Below, one piece after another: positions 1-14,343 of a stretch of 64,000 nucleotides of DNA. Position numbers and translations under genes: made by a program. The notes under the pieces are model-generated. The model was not told where the DNA came from and did not search any database. It saw nothing but the letters and a program-made list of their open reading frames with translations. This DNA is from Adineta ricciae (taxonomy: Eukaryota > Rotifera > Eurotatoria > Adinetida > Adinetidae): NCBI GenBank assembly GCA_905250025.1, contig CAJNOJ010000096.1, positions 62,001 through 126,000 on the forward strand, in the 5' to 3' direction. The number at the start of each line of letters is the position of its first letter. The first letter of the stretch is position 1.

Positions 1-1
1 A

Positions 2-196
2 CCCAATGCAATATTAAGTAATACTAACAACAGTTATTTGGATCAATTAAATCGAACAATTAGCTTATCATTGCTAACGCTAACACCATTTTCACAAATC
101 CAATTAGCACGTAACCATTTATCGATCAGACCGGCTGAAAACAATCAAATCTGTGAAGAACCACAGAATGAGAACAATATTCACCACCACCAGTAA
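2..196 (+). CDS. 3' end of an unidentified protein-coding gene (partial)
   Basis: An open frame enters from the left edge and runs 64 codons to a TAA at 194-196. The peptide is rich in Asn, Gln, Ser and Leu and ends in three His and a Gln (IHHHQ). No domain is recognisable, so this is probably a low-complexity C-terminus of a gene whose body lies left of the window. It could be a chance open frame, but an uninterrupted 64-codon frame from the edge in such AT-rich DNA favours coding. Confidence 0.4.
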   Translation, partial: PNAILSNTNNSYLDQLNRTISLSLLTLTPFSQIQLARNHLSIRPAENNQICEEPQNENNIHHHQ

Positions 197-590
197 GCAC
201 ACAATTTTCAGCTAGTACTGTGATTACGCCAATGTCACATTTATCATTCATAAAGTTCTTTTCCGTTCAACGAGAAATAGATTTTCGACGAAAAAGCGAA
301 CTCTAATGGAAAATAGAGTACTCTGCAATTATCGGCAAGTTGACCTGAGAAAAATAATAGGATTGGCCATCACAAACTCATAGAGGATAGATAGAGTATT
401 GAAAACAACACGCACAAATCGAGATCAAAGGTACTGTTGTGTAACTCTTAGTGAAAGAATCTGAACTTCTATAAAGTACCTCCATGAGCTGACATCTATC
501 GTAAACCACATAAACTCGACCATAGTTTACCCCTCGCTGATGAAATGATTGATATATGATTGCGAAGATGAATTCAATACGAATTACCTC
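197..590. other. Intergenic spacer before tRNase Z
   Basis: About 390 nt with no convincing open frame or RNA gene. It lies between two plus-strand genes, so it should hold the 3' UTR of the upstream gene and the promoter/5' UTR of ELAC2. I see no distinctive motif. Confidence 0.5.
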
Positions 591-3500
591 ATGTTATTAA
601 TTTCTTTAGCAAGAAGAGCTTTTCAAATTCGAACTCAAATTCGTTTTTCATCATCGTCGATTGATATTGCGGATTTCATTCGCGGAATGTCACAAACGAA
701 GAAACTCAAAAGTGATTCCACATCTTCCGTGACGAACAAACCACGACACGTTCGAATGAAAGAACGCGGTCGAGATCCAGGTTTAACATCTCGAATAAAT
801 CTCCAAGTAATTTCCAACGGTTACGCTGGCACTAGCAAATCATTGGTGCTGAACAATGATCAAACCAATTATTTGTTCAATTGTGGTGAAGGCACACAGC
901 GGACATTACAAGAAAAGAATACGATTTGGGAAATTAAGTTCTCCAAAACAAAACATTTGTTTATGACGCAAAAATCTTGGGATACAATGGGTGGAATATT
1001 AGGTCTATGCATTAGTTTGAAAGAAGCATATCTGAATGAGATCACGTTTCATGCACCATGCGATGTCGTAAGTTGAGATAAATCGAAAAAGAGTCGTAAT
1101 GAATGGATGTGAGTTTAGATTGATCTTTTGAAACATTGGAAAGGTTTAGAAGCATTTTCAAATATTAACCTTGGTAATGATTTCGATTCTGAAAACAACT
1201 CATTCGTTGGATTGATTATTTATTTAGAACAACATGATTATGACAAAGGTGAATTTCAAGACGACTGTTTCAAAATCAAAGCAATTCCACTACGAGCAAA
1301 TAACTTAATTTTGAGTCCTAGTAAGAGAACTCCTTAACAGTCAAATTGTTTGATAACATTTGTCATATTTTGAAAGATTCGAAAAGACAATGTGCATCAG
1401 CATCGAATGATTTATCTCAAATGAAGAAATATCCCGATGATCTCGTCTACGCTTATCTATGCGAAGTATGTATCCATTCAGCCATGATCCAATTCATATC
1501 ATTCGATTTCAGACACATCCATTTCCTGGTAGTTTATCGGCTGAATTATGTGCTTTTCATCGTGTACCACCGTAAGTCTTTTCACGTTAAACTACCAACA
1601 GTCAACTCGCTATTTTTCTAGGAATGAACTTCGATCTCGGTTGAAGAATGGTGAAGATGTGACATTGCCCGATGGACGACTTGTATGCAGAAACGAAATA
1701 CACGAATATTGGTGATGCATTTTTAGCTTTAGATTCGTTCAAAAGACGTGACTCTGCCTGGTGAACCACCTGTGAAAGTTTTAAGTACGTTAAATTGAAC
1801 ACATTGATTGAATTCATTGGTTACGTTCTATTTAGTATTGGATTGTCCATCGTTGGCTTATCTTGATTCAATTAAAAGCAATGAACTAAACTCCCATTCG
1901 TATCATACAATTGTTCATCTTGCACCGAGTTCAATCCTGAATAATGAAACATATCGCTCGTGGATGAAAAGGTTTTTGGTTGGTTCAGACGAGCTTTCCA
2001 TAAAAATAAATCTCTATGATCTTTTCAGTATGAATACAACACATCATCTCCTATTGGACGAAACACAAGTAAATGTGCACATGGAAGCCATTTATCGTTA
2101 CCAAACTCAATTGAACTATATCGATGACGGAATTTTCCCTCTACTTAGCTATCACAACACTTTGACAGTACGAACTAAATTGTTCGAAAATCCTTGTAGT
2201 AATATTGCTATTATCTACTTTATAGGATTTGAAAATTCCAGAACCAGTAGATAATATCACTTATGGATTAACTAGTAGTCGTATACCTATTCGTCCAATG
2301 CTGGCGCCAGATAATTCAAAGGTGGTCGCAATACAACCACAAAGTTACATTGATCTTCTTCTTGCCAATGAAGAATTCAAGCAGACGTTCACAGCTGCTA
2401 AACAACAATTGCAAGCCATGCATGAAATTGCAAAAACAGGACATTCGTAATGACGATAATGTTAAGAATTCGAAATCTTTCACACTTCTCTCTTTTCCAG
2501 GTATCCGGAAATCATTTTTCTCGGCACTGGTTCTGCCTGTCCAAGTAAACCACGAAATACCAGTGGTATTTTGATTCATGTCAAGTAATTCGCTCTAGAA
2601 TCCACTTCTTTGAACCACTCGTCCTCTATCTTTAGTGATACAACTATTTTTCTTCTTGAATGTGCAGAAGGCACGACTGGTCAGATTCGTCACTTCTATG
2701 GTGATCAATCCGATGACGTTCTCTTTCGTATTCGTTTTGTATACATCTCACACATGCACGCCGATCATCTCGGTGGTTTGTTCGGTTTGATTCGTCAACG
2801 TCGACGTGCTTTTGAAAAATTGGGTCATCAATATGAAAAACTCATCTTACTCTGTCCGAACAAATATGTTGATGTCGGACGGAAACAGTGGGGCTTCTTT
2901 TCGTGTGAATATTCGTTTGATGATGATGTACACATCATTTTCAATCGATCGTTAACCAACGGTTTACCTTCCATGACTAATGTTGGCGGAGAAAATACCG
3001 AAGAAGAAAAGTTTCTCTTCGAAAAGTTCAAAACCATTGGAATACATGGTGTACAAACAGTTTTAGTCGAGCACATCTATGATGCACATGCTCTAGTATT
3101 AAGACACATTGATGGATGGTCATTGGCTTTTAGCGGTGATTGCAAACAATCAAGTGATTTCATTCAAGCTGGTTAGAAATTAGATGTTTTCATTGACATA
3201 AGAAATCGATTTGCCTTAGGTCAAAATGTTGATTTGTTGATTCATGAATCGACGTATGAAACTGGTTTGGAAGTTTATGCATCCCAAATGCGTCATTGCA
3301 CAATGGCCCAAGCCATTGATGTAGGTCGTCGAATGAATGCAAAATACACAATATTGTGGCATTTTTCTCAACGCTACGCAAAAATTCCATTCCTTTCGGA
3401 AAGAGCTGATGAGGACGATGCTGAACAAAAAGAGAAAAAACAAGCAACACGACCAGAGAATGTTTGTATCTCCTTTGACTTCATGCGTGTTCATTTATCA

Positions 3501-3774
3501 GATTTGCCACGAGCGTGTGAACTCGTTCCGATATTTGAAAGTATGTTCTATGAAGAATGGTTAACGCTAAAAAAACGACAAACAAGACGAGAACAAGAGC
3601 CGGATTACTTCGCTAAAAATACTCGAATGATCGAATCAAAGCGAAAACACGTAAGCGCACGAACTTTTTTCCCATTAAACTATTTTCCTCTTTTATTTGT
3701 AGATGGGTGGTAAATCATCATCATCATCGCCGGAGAGTAAAGTCAACCGCCAAAGCTCATCGTCGCGCCAATGA
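591..3774 (+). CDS. ELAC2: Long-form tRNase Z (ELAC2), pre-tRNA 3' processing endonuclease
   Basis: Zinc-dependent endonuclease that cleaves 3' trailers from nuclear and mitochondrial pre-tRNAs. Thirteen exons close in frame: 591-1067, 1119-1320, 1377-1465, 1513-1571, 1622-1682, 1733-1784, 1836-1971, 2029-2167, 2226-2446, 2501-2584, 2636-3171, 3220-3650, 3703-3774, giving about 852 residues, close to the ~830 of animal ELAC2. The N-terminal half is the degenerate metallo-beta-lactamase copy (LFNCGEGTQR). The C-terminal half is catalytic: FLGTGSACPS, the zinc motif SHMHADHLGG at 2748-2777, FSGDC, LIHEST and WHFSQRYAKIP. The ATG at 591 was chosen because it opens MLLISLARRAFQIRTQIRF, a typical mitochondrial presequence; the longer frame upstream has no ATG. 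The 57-nt intron at 1972-2028 is a multiple of three without a stop, so it could be retained. The C-terminus is a Ser-rich tail. Confidence 0.93.
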
Positions 3775-4840
3775 TTAAAACAGATGTTTTCTTTTTTTCT
3801 TTTGTATTCTATATTGTGATGATAGTAAAGATCAGTACATTGAAAGTCACTACTATTTGTATCAGAGTGTAAAATCGATTTCGAACCTGTTAGAGGAACA
3901 GCATTCGATCAAGGAAACTGACGCGACGCACACATTTGAGATGAAGAAGGTTTTGGGCGCCGAGTGGTCCTTGGTTCACCGTGTTGATTCTAATCGAACC
4001 GATGAAGATTGAATCATTTAATTTGTTTGAAACAAAATAAGGTCTACTTATTCGGCTTGACGCGACCTTTTTTCATGATTACTTCCGATCGAATCTCGAT
4101 ATTCGAAAGCGATCAAATTTCGAGACTTTCCATCCACGAACAATGGTGAATGAGTTTATACTTTCGTTTTAAGACTACATCTGACACAAAACATACAGTT
4201 ATAAATGACTATTGCTCTCTTTCTTTTTACGGACATCTATGAAGAGCTCAATGACAATAAAAATTATCGCGCAGCAATTGCACGATCATTGAAATTCAAG
4301 TGTGGGTGTAAAGATTGTGCTTGCAGACAACAATAAACAGATATAAATGTCCTTTCTGTCTCGTTCCCGAAGTCAACTAAGCGATATTACTCAGTTTGAC
4401 ATCCCTGTAAATAAGTGATAAAATCTCTATCGTTGAGTTTAATTGTATAGTACATAAACCTTCAATTACTTGACTATTATCTTGATAACGATCAATTGAA
4501 TTAGAAATCATTGTTAAATCATGTCATCGAAATTCTTTCACCATCAAAACTTGAAGTCTTTTGATAGACTATCTCCTTAGTTCATATTACGTGTTTATGC
4601 GATACGTTCGTGAAACATATATTTTGCTCATTTATGTAACAGATGCATCGTATTGAATAATATACTACCGACCGCGAAGAACATTTGATTGTCACAGATG
4701 ACCGAACATTACATTAATATAGAGATGAAATAAATCATGTTTCGTTCTCGTTCGGTATTTTTTTTTCTTGTGCATCGAACATGTTCATTTACAACATACA
4801 ATTCAGTTCGAACTCATCCACGAAATAAGTCGAAGCACAA
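3775..4840. other. Intergenic region, about 1.07 kb
   Basis: Holds the ELAC2 3' UTR and the upstream region of the next gene. The only unusual stretch is a locally GC-richer block around 3940-4015 with a 23-codon ATG frame, too short to call a gene. No tRNA-like cloverleaf, transposon ORF or extended repeat was seen. Confidence 0.4.
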
Positions 4841-5945
4841 ATGTCAACCAACTTTGATTACAGTATTGACATATTATAACTAGTCTCTCATAACTTTCTA
4901 CTTTCATTTCATTAGATTGGAATCCACAAGATAGTGGACAGTATGCTGCTGCAACAGGTGATACATCATTGCATTCAGTTCATGGGCAGATTCATGCTGG
5001 ACCACACTCAGTACCAGCACATACAGACAATGGAATAGACCCAAATTTGCTGAATAATGAAGCTAATGATTCAGGCGCATTTGTAACAGCAGGAACGGCT
5101 GGTCAACTTGGTTTCGATATTCGAACATTAGGTTTAAGTGAACAAGAATTGAAAGAAACAGGATTACATCCATCTCTATTGTCAACTGGGCGTCAACTCC
5201 CATTAGAACAATACAAAATCAATTACGATCCTAATCCAATTATCATTCGAAAACAAATTCCTATGGAAATGCCCACGTACAAACAACAGGTCATCGTTCG
5301 ATATCGTAAGAAGAGACAATCAAACAACAACTATACTATCTCTTTCTCTCTTCTCTATTCTGTTTAGTTCGACCTCCGACTCCGCCTTCACCAGGTCCAT
5401 TGATTATCAAAGAAGTTCGAGAACCTCAAGCAGCTGCTGCACCACCTCTTGTGATTCGCACTCGAGCACCACGAGAGAAGACTCCACCGCCAATTATCAT
5501 TCGCGAAGCACCACCCCTCGTACCTCAAATCGATTCTCATCCAAAATATGTTACACGTGTTGTCCGTAACAATGATCCACCATTCTCATCTCCTCCCCAA
5601 CGGCAACAGCAACAGCAACAGCAACAACAACAACAACAACAACAACAGCAATTCCAACAAGCGCCGCCACAATTTCAAAATTTTGATTCATTTGATGCCG
5701 GAACAGTCAATTATGAGCAATTCAATGGAATTCAAAATGGAAATCGATTTAACCACGAAATCAATTCATTCGGAGATCAACAACAAGCTGGATGGGTTAC
5801 CGAAGTCGTTTCAAGTAATGGCATCACGTCAGCAGCTCCACCACATCTTTTAGGTAAACATAATTTCCGTTACAACATCAGTTCTTGATCTTTCTATTTA
5901 GATGATATCTATCGAGCAATTAATAATCAACTACCACGTGTATGA
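4841..5945 (+). CDS. Pro/Gln-rich protein with repeated P-x-[IV]-I-[RK] motifs
   Basis: Four exons close in frame: 4841-4862, 4916-5305, 5368-5853, 5902-5945, giving 313 residues starting MSTNFDYN. I do not recognise the family. The N-terminal third is Gly/His/Asp-rich and soluble-looking. The middle carries repeats of one short motif: NPIIIRKQIP, GPLIIKEVREP, PPLVIRTRAPRE and PPPIIIREAPP. A polyglutamine run follows (CAA/CAG tract, about 5606-5655), and then an Asn/Gln/Phe-rich tail. There is no signal peptide or membrane segment. The tiny 22-nt first exon is supported because splicing at 4863 restores the frame exactly. A structural or scaffold protein is plausible from composition, but no function can be assigned. 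Confidence 0.75.
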
Positions 5946-6485
5946 TCAACAAAGTTCTAGTTTTCTTTTTTTTTGCGTAAAATTTGATTAGAAGAAATCT
6001 CTTGTAGTGTTCAAACAAGCCAATAATAAAGGGAAAAAAGTTAATAATATTATTTATGCGATAAAATAGCACAAAATCATCTCCTTGTTACATTCTATTT
6101 GACTATGCTCAGGCAAAACTCTGAAACATCTGTGTTTAAAATAACTTTCTCTCGTTCTCTAATTGTCGATCACTGGTGTCAATATACTCTGTTTCAGTGC
6201 ATTGCGATTCAAGAATAATAAAAAAAACTGAAAGATCACGCGCAGATATTTGAAAAGTGCGAGAGAGGAAGGTTAAAATCTATTCGGTAACAGCACGATA
6301 TGTTTTCTTTCCGTTGAGTTATATTGATTTTTCTGTTATAACAAACGAGATCTATCTCCGACAACAAAACAAGATGTGAACAAGTTCCATCTGTGTGATA
6401 CGGATCGTTGTTTCATTCGTCTCGTTTCTTTTTTTCAAAAAAAAACAAATTTCCTGGAAAGAAAACGAAAACTAACGTAATCATA
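5946..6485. other. Intergenic spacer
   Basis: About 540 nt between two plus-strand genes. An AATAAAG poly(A)-like signal lies near 6024-6031, fitting the 3' end of the Pro/Gln-rich gene. Nothing else stands out. Confidence 0.45.
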
Positions 6486-8943
6486 ATGGAAATGGACACG
6501 CTACCCACTGTTCGAAGTGATTTTCAATCGTTACACAATATGTGGAAAACAAAAGTTCAAGAAGAGCAAAACTTATCGAAACCGAAACCAGGAACAGTTC
6601 GAAGACCACCTTCAATTATAGAGAAAGAATCGGCGCCACAGGTGATTCTGCAATCTTTGCCAAGTATGGATGACATCTTCAATTCGAAACAAACAGTAGT
6701 AACTCCAGAACAACTAAGTAGAAGAATAGAAAGTACCATATCGATGATCTTCTTTGCTTTTTTACCTCTTTAGATCCAATCAATGAAAATTTTGTTGAAG
6801 AATCTACAATCTTCGACGATTCCGAACAACTTCCACCTCCACCTGCGTCTATTGTAATGAAAGATCAAATTCAATCAATGATCACATTAAAACAATGTGT
6901 TGCAAAAATGTTTGATTTCAATACGAAGACTAGTCCTTTTTCGCATGGGAAAAGTACCGGTATCCATCACTGGCACATTACCAGACATGTTGTTCGTAGT
7001 GGTCTTATTTTTGCTCGATCAAGACGTGCATCGGACAGTATTATACCCATACTAATCCGTACACATATTGCTCAACAACGTCCTCGAAGTGATAGTCTCG
7101 ACAGCATCTACATGACAACACCATTGGAAAGTCTGGTTGATTACTTCGCATCGGATAGCAAGATTTCTACACAGAAACCTAAAGCTCAGAAGAAGATATT
7201 CATCAAACGAACAATATCAGATTCAACCGGTTGCATCGAACGAAATAGATTAAACGAGACAATTTCTCAATATGAAACGTTAATGCGTCACTTGAAAAAC
7301 TATGATAAATTTATGTCAACATATCCTACCTCAACATCTGTGCCTCTGGAACATTCATTTACTGACTTGGAGAAACGCATAAGCAGAGTCGAAGTAGACC
7401 TTCAACAGGATTCAACGAGAAAGTCATCCATGCAAAGTCGACAAACACAATCGTTGGCGAGAAATGCTGGTCGAACATTCACGGATTTTGTCATGAACGA
7501 TCTGCGCTTGCCGCCATCAGCAGGAAAATCATTGTCGAACGAACCGCAACGATTAAATACTGTTCATGCTGCATCGCAAACAGATTTAACCGAAATGGTT
7601 CAAAAGGTCGATTCAACTGTTGATGCAAGTGTGGTAGACGAAACAAAAGAAATTCTACAACAACTGGATAATGTTCTAATCAACACAGAAGACAAGAAAG
7701 AAGTACCCATCACAGCTAATGGTGAGATTAATGTCATTGTCGTGAACTCTCCTGTGGTTAATGAGCCAAAAGTAAGATGAAATCGAGAAATCCTCTTTCC
7801 GCCTATCATATTCTATGAATTTAGTTACAGAAGAAGGAAACACCATTGATGCAACGTTTATTTGAAGGCAAAAAATCGATATATACACCAGAGAATCTTG
7901 AAATGGAAACCATGCGATTAAGTTTGTCATTTCAATGCACGATTTTTTTGTTGTTCGTATAAAACAATATCTTTGTAGCTGATGAATTAAAAACTACGTT
8001 TGAACTCGCCAAGAAAAAATGCTTTTTTCCGTCCGAGACGATTTTGGTAAGTATAAGCAAATGTTCAAATATATTTTGCGGAAGTTTTATCCATTAGTTT
8101 GTTAGTCTTGTTGCATAGACAGCGATTCATGACAATTGAGTAGTTGTGAACCTGCGCTTGACTGAAATCGTTCCGCCGGATGCGTGATTTTCATCTTTAT
8201 TTAGTTTTTGAAATCGATTGTAGCACAAGTCAGACATGATTCGTCCAAAAATTTTTTCCATCTATTTATAGTATGTAACCAAAATGACTAAAATCGATCG
8301 TCGAGGTTACAAGCAACATGTTCGAATCTTATGTATTACAAATGAACGACTTTATAATATAACGAAGAAGGATCCATATCCGAAAGAGGCTGTTCTTTTC
8401 GCTGATATTCTTGGTATTGGTATGACACCACGTAAAGATGGTCTTGTTTGTATTCATACTCGAGAAACACGTGAAGATCGAGTAAGATCATTCGATATCT
8501 GGTAGATCCATAATTATCTCTTTCTATTTCGATATTTTCAAGGGTGATTGGCTGTTCCTGCTCGATTATCCATGCGAATTTGTCGTTCAGCTGTTTATGG
8601 CAATGAAGCGAACGAATAATGATGATCATTTGTTAAAAATTCGACCAAAGTAGGAATTCGTGATGATATCGTTTCATTTTCATTGTCTGTTAACATCTCT
8701 AGGTTTCAACATACTCGTCGAAGTCTCGGTTGTTCATCAGATTTTCTTTTATTTCAGTTTTCGTATAATCATGTGTTTTTCTTATTCGTTTAGCTACGAT
8801 TTCGGATGATTGTATAATCGAATCTCGACCATCCGATGTATTTCGAATCGCTTTTGAAAACTACGAAATTTTAGCAATTGTAAGTTAATAACATTTCATG
8901 CGTTATAAATATCTTCGTTTTGTCTTTTCAGTATTCGCCATGA
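6486..8943 (+). CDS. Motor-less protein with a C-terminal myosin-I tail (TH1) domain
   Basis: Nine exons close in frame (6486-6732, 6774-7771, 7825-7921, 7979-8046, 8272-8481, 8543-8649, 8703-8728, 8794-8879, 8932-8943), giving 616 residues. Residues from about 420 to the end resemble the TH1 lipid-binding tail of class I myosins: the entry motif RLFEGKKSIYTPEN, then VTKMTKIDRRGYKQHVRIL, ITNERLYNI and a beta-strand series. TH1 binds acidic phospholipids, so membrane association is likely. The first ~415 residues are Ser/Thr-rich and largely disordered, with a short possible helix around RLNETISQYETLMRHLKNY. There is no myosin motor and no IQ motif anywhere upstream. The intron at 8047-8271 is long (225 nt) for this genome and could hide an unrecognised small exon. 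Confidence 0.8.
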
Positions 8944-9422
8944 CCGACATCTAAATGCACATCATACTCTCAATGTTGTCAATGCCGCCGTTTTATCAAT
9001 TTGCTAAAAGTTGCTTTGTGATATGTAGTAACATCCTATCCGTGAACATTTAAAATAAATCGATCATTCTAATGTCTGATGCTACTCGTCGCGTTGTCGT
9101 ATATTATGAAATAATGCGATACAATTTCCATTGATTCTATTGCTCAGTACATTCGAATTCGAAAGTAGATATCTGTCATCTTCTTGCAAGCGAATGTCAA
9201 AGTGCATAGCTATGTTGGATGATTTGATTCGAAAACGAAACGATGAGTCATTGTACATATGATCACGTTTGTGTTGCAAAGGAAGGAAGAATTCTTTTGC
9301 TGAGAACTTTTGCAAGACATTCTTAGATGAATGAAGTCATATTTTTCTTCGGATAACATTGAAAATTAAACAATCCTTGCATGTTTTCGAGTTTGACTAG
9401 TTGGGTTGGTCAGTTTTTTAGC
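8944..9422. other. Intergenic spacer before spastin
   Basis: About 480 nt. A 77-codon minus-strand open frame at 9082-9315 has no recognisable domain and looks like chance. TTTTTTAG directly precedes the spastin ATG, a splice-acceptor-like context. Confidence 0.4.
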
Positions 9423-11822
<2,400 letters not shown>

Positions 11823-14343
11823 AGAATTGTCCATTTATTGATTATTTTTTATGATCAACTTTATTTTTCTTGTTTCTTGATGACTAGTCATGTGAAAAGA
11901 ACTTGTCTAATATACGATGTTTGTCTTCCTATCAGCTGTTCGATTTTTCTCTCTCTCTGTCTGTCGCTCTTTTTTGTTCATTTGTACGTAAACAGATAAA
12001 TAATAATGTGATTTTTGTACATGTGATTTTGGACGTCGTATAACACAATGACTACGAGATCGAATGTAGTGCAATATGATTATAGTTTATCAACAAATTG
12101 CAGTGACACCGACCTAGTCGCCTTGGTTCTCTGCCCTTTGATTGGTAAAGAAGGAGAAGAAAGAGGACAAAATGAAATCAAAACGAACACATCTCGATTC
12201 CGAAGAAGAATATAAAAGGCTAATTACATCATCGATAATGATTACGATTCACTCGTGTGGTAGAAATGCCCTTTTTCTAACTTGATGTCAGAACATTTTG
12301 TTTTGCTTGTCTTTCTCGTTCTATCTTCATATTAATGAATAATAACCGATATTTATTTAGGAAAGAATTTTACTTACCAGCAATCATAGCTGAATGATAT
12401 GACAAATCATTCCTTCGAAACAGAAATGCATATGGCACACATCGAAACAGAATGTATGAGTAAAGTAGATTGTAACAGAGTAAAAAGGAAGGAGAGAAGG
12501 AGACCGTAAAGTATTCACCATTGCGAGCGTCAATCGAATCGAAAAAAAGAAAGAAAGAGAACGACAACAACAGAGAATAGCATACCTGTACACACCATCA
12601 GGGCACAGACAAGAGCAACAATTGAAATGAAAAAAAAAATATATATACATACATACATACTCATACACATCGTCGTAGCGACGACAATAACAACGGCTAT
12701 ACAAGGTCTAAATGCAAAACTCTTCTTCGTCTTACGCATAATAAAGAAAAAAAATACACGAGAACTCGTCTTCATCCTTCTTCTTCTTCCTTTGCTACTG
12801 TGCATCGGCTAGAGAGAGAGAGAGAAAAGAAAATATCGACATATGTCTATATATCTATGCATAGATTTCTCGTTCGTACATAATTCTTTCGCGAGCTCGT
12901 GGTATTTATGACATCCATATTTTGCTCAAGGTGTAGAAAAAGAAAAAAAAAGGATAGATAATACAGAGGGAACGATTACAATAACTAACGCTATATACAT
13001 GTTGAGATAGACATATATATTCATCAATGCTATTGTCTCATCTCAATTAGAGACGACAACGAAGTCCGATAATAATTACCTATATGAATATATATACATC
13101 TATGTCCAACTGTCTTTCGCATACCTTCCAAACGAATGACTGAGCTTTTATATATGTGTGTATGTTAAAATGAAATATATTTCATCACTCTCTTTCTCTC
13201 TTTCTTCTTCTTCTTCTAATTATACGAACTCCTTCTCTTTTTCTCTCCCCTTCTCTGTATGTCCTATGTATGCACAAACAGACACAGTACTTCAACTGTA
13301 GCGGGCAGGTAATGAGAAGACTTTGAAAAAAAAACTTTGACTACCTCTGAGAAAAGATTGTCACATTCGAGTACTTTTCTCGTTCTCCCTCTCTCTCTCT
13401 CACTTCATAATCAAACAAAGGAAGAAAGAAAGATTGATTTTTCTGCCGCACGGAAAATGCCATAACAATAGTTCTTAAGTTTTCTTTCTCTTCTTAAATA
13501 GACTTGAACTATGTAAACAAAGTGAACTGAGAGAGTGTGTCTCTACGCCGTTGTCAATGACACAGAAACAAAATCATCCATTGAAGAATGTCAATTTTAT
13601 TCTTACTTCGTTTTCAAAATGAAATCAGGCAATTCGAAAGAAAGCTCTTGAGGAAAAAGAAAACAAATGCTCGACGAATATTCAATAGAACCATCTTTCA
13701 ACAAAAGAATAAAACAACTGTTGATTCAGATTCGATCATTCTTTAGAAAGCCATTGTGAACAATCAAATGGATAAGTTATTTTAATGCCAAGTGTTTATT
13801 TCTTGTCCTCACCCTCAATCAATGAACAACAAAAGAAAACGGATCACGGCAGTTTCTCATGAACTCGAAGAACCTTAGTCATTCGTCTCACTTATGGATA
13901 TTTCTTATTTCAGATTAAGTTTTATTAAAAATGAGCGAGATATTCGAAACGTGATTTAGATTAAGATGTAATTCAATACGAGGAGTGTTAGAATTCCTAT
14001 TCGATTTCGTAATAACAGAGTCAATAAATGACGCGATTCGTCCTCCGTTGCAGCAAGTCGAGCATAGGTTGTTATTTGAAAGTTTCGATTGTTCATCAAT
14101 TAATTACGAATGAAAATATTTTTGCTGTTAATAATTGACAACATTTCAATTATTCATTTGAAAAAAAAATTCAGCGAGAACTTCGTATTCGAATACAAAT
14201 AATCATCTCGATATTTCTCGGCAATGTTAACTCTCATGTTCTCACACATTTTCTTTTTCTAGACAAGAATAAACTTCTCTCATTCTTACATCTTGCGATA
14301 GAAAGCGTATAGTAATGTCATACTCATAATTTTTATTAACAGC
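11823..14343. other. Gene-poor 2.5 kb with simple-sequence tracts
   Basis: No convincing gene. It contains pyrimidine tracts (about 11945-11975 and 13190-13250), short ATAT/CATA runs (about 12640-12665, 12840-12860, 13010-13095) and purine runs. Several minus-strand open frames at 12370-12805 translate to low-complexity Tyr/Phe/Cys-rich peptides and look spurious. Canonical donor-like sequences on the minus strand near 12375 and 12586 could mark a minus-strand untranslated or non-coding transcript. The right end should contain the promoter of the coiled-coil gene. Confidence 0.4.

Noticed and set aside
1321-1340. A 20-nt intron in ELAC2 (GTAAGAG...TTAACAG)
   Set aside because: Too short for splicing; using the next acceptor (intron 1321-1376, 56 nt) restores the frame.
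3940-4015. GC-richer block suspected to be a tRNA or small RNA
   Set aside because: No acceptor/T-arm pairing or anticodon loop could be made from it on either strand; only a 23-codon frame remains.
12370-12812. Overlapping open frames on both strands (60-106 codons)
   Set aside because: They arise from low-complexity and microsatellite DNA, have Tyr/Phe/Cys- or Ile-rich composition, and show no domain.
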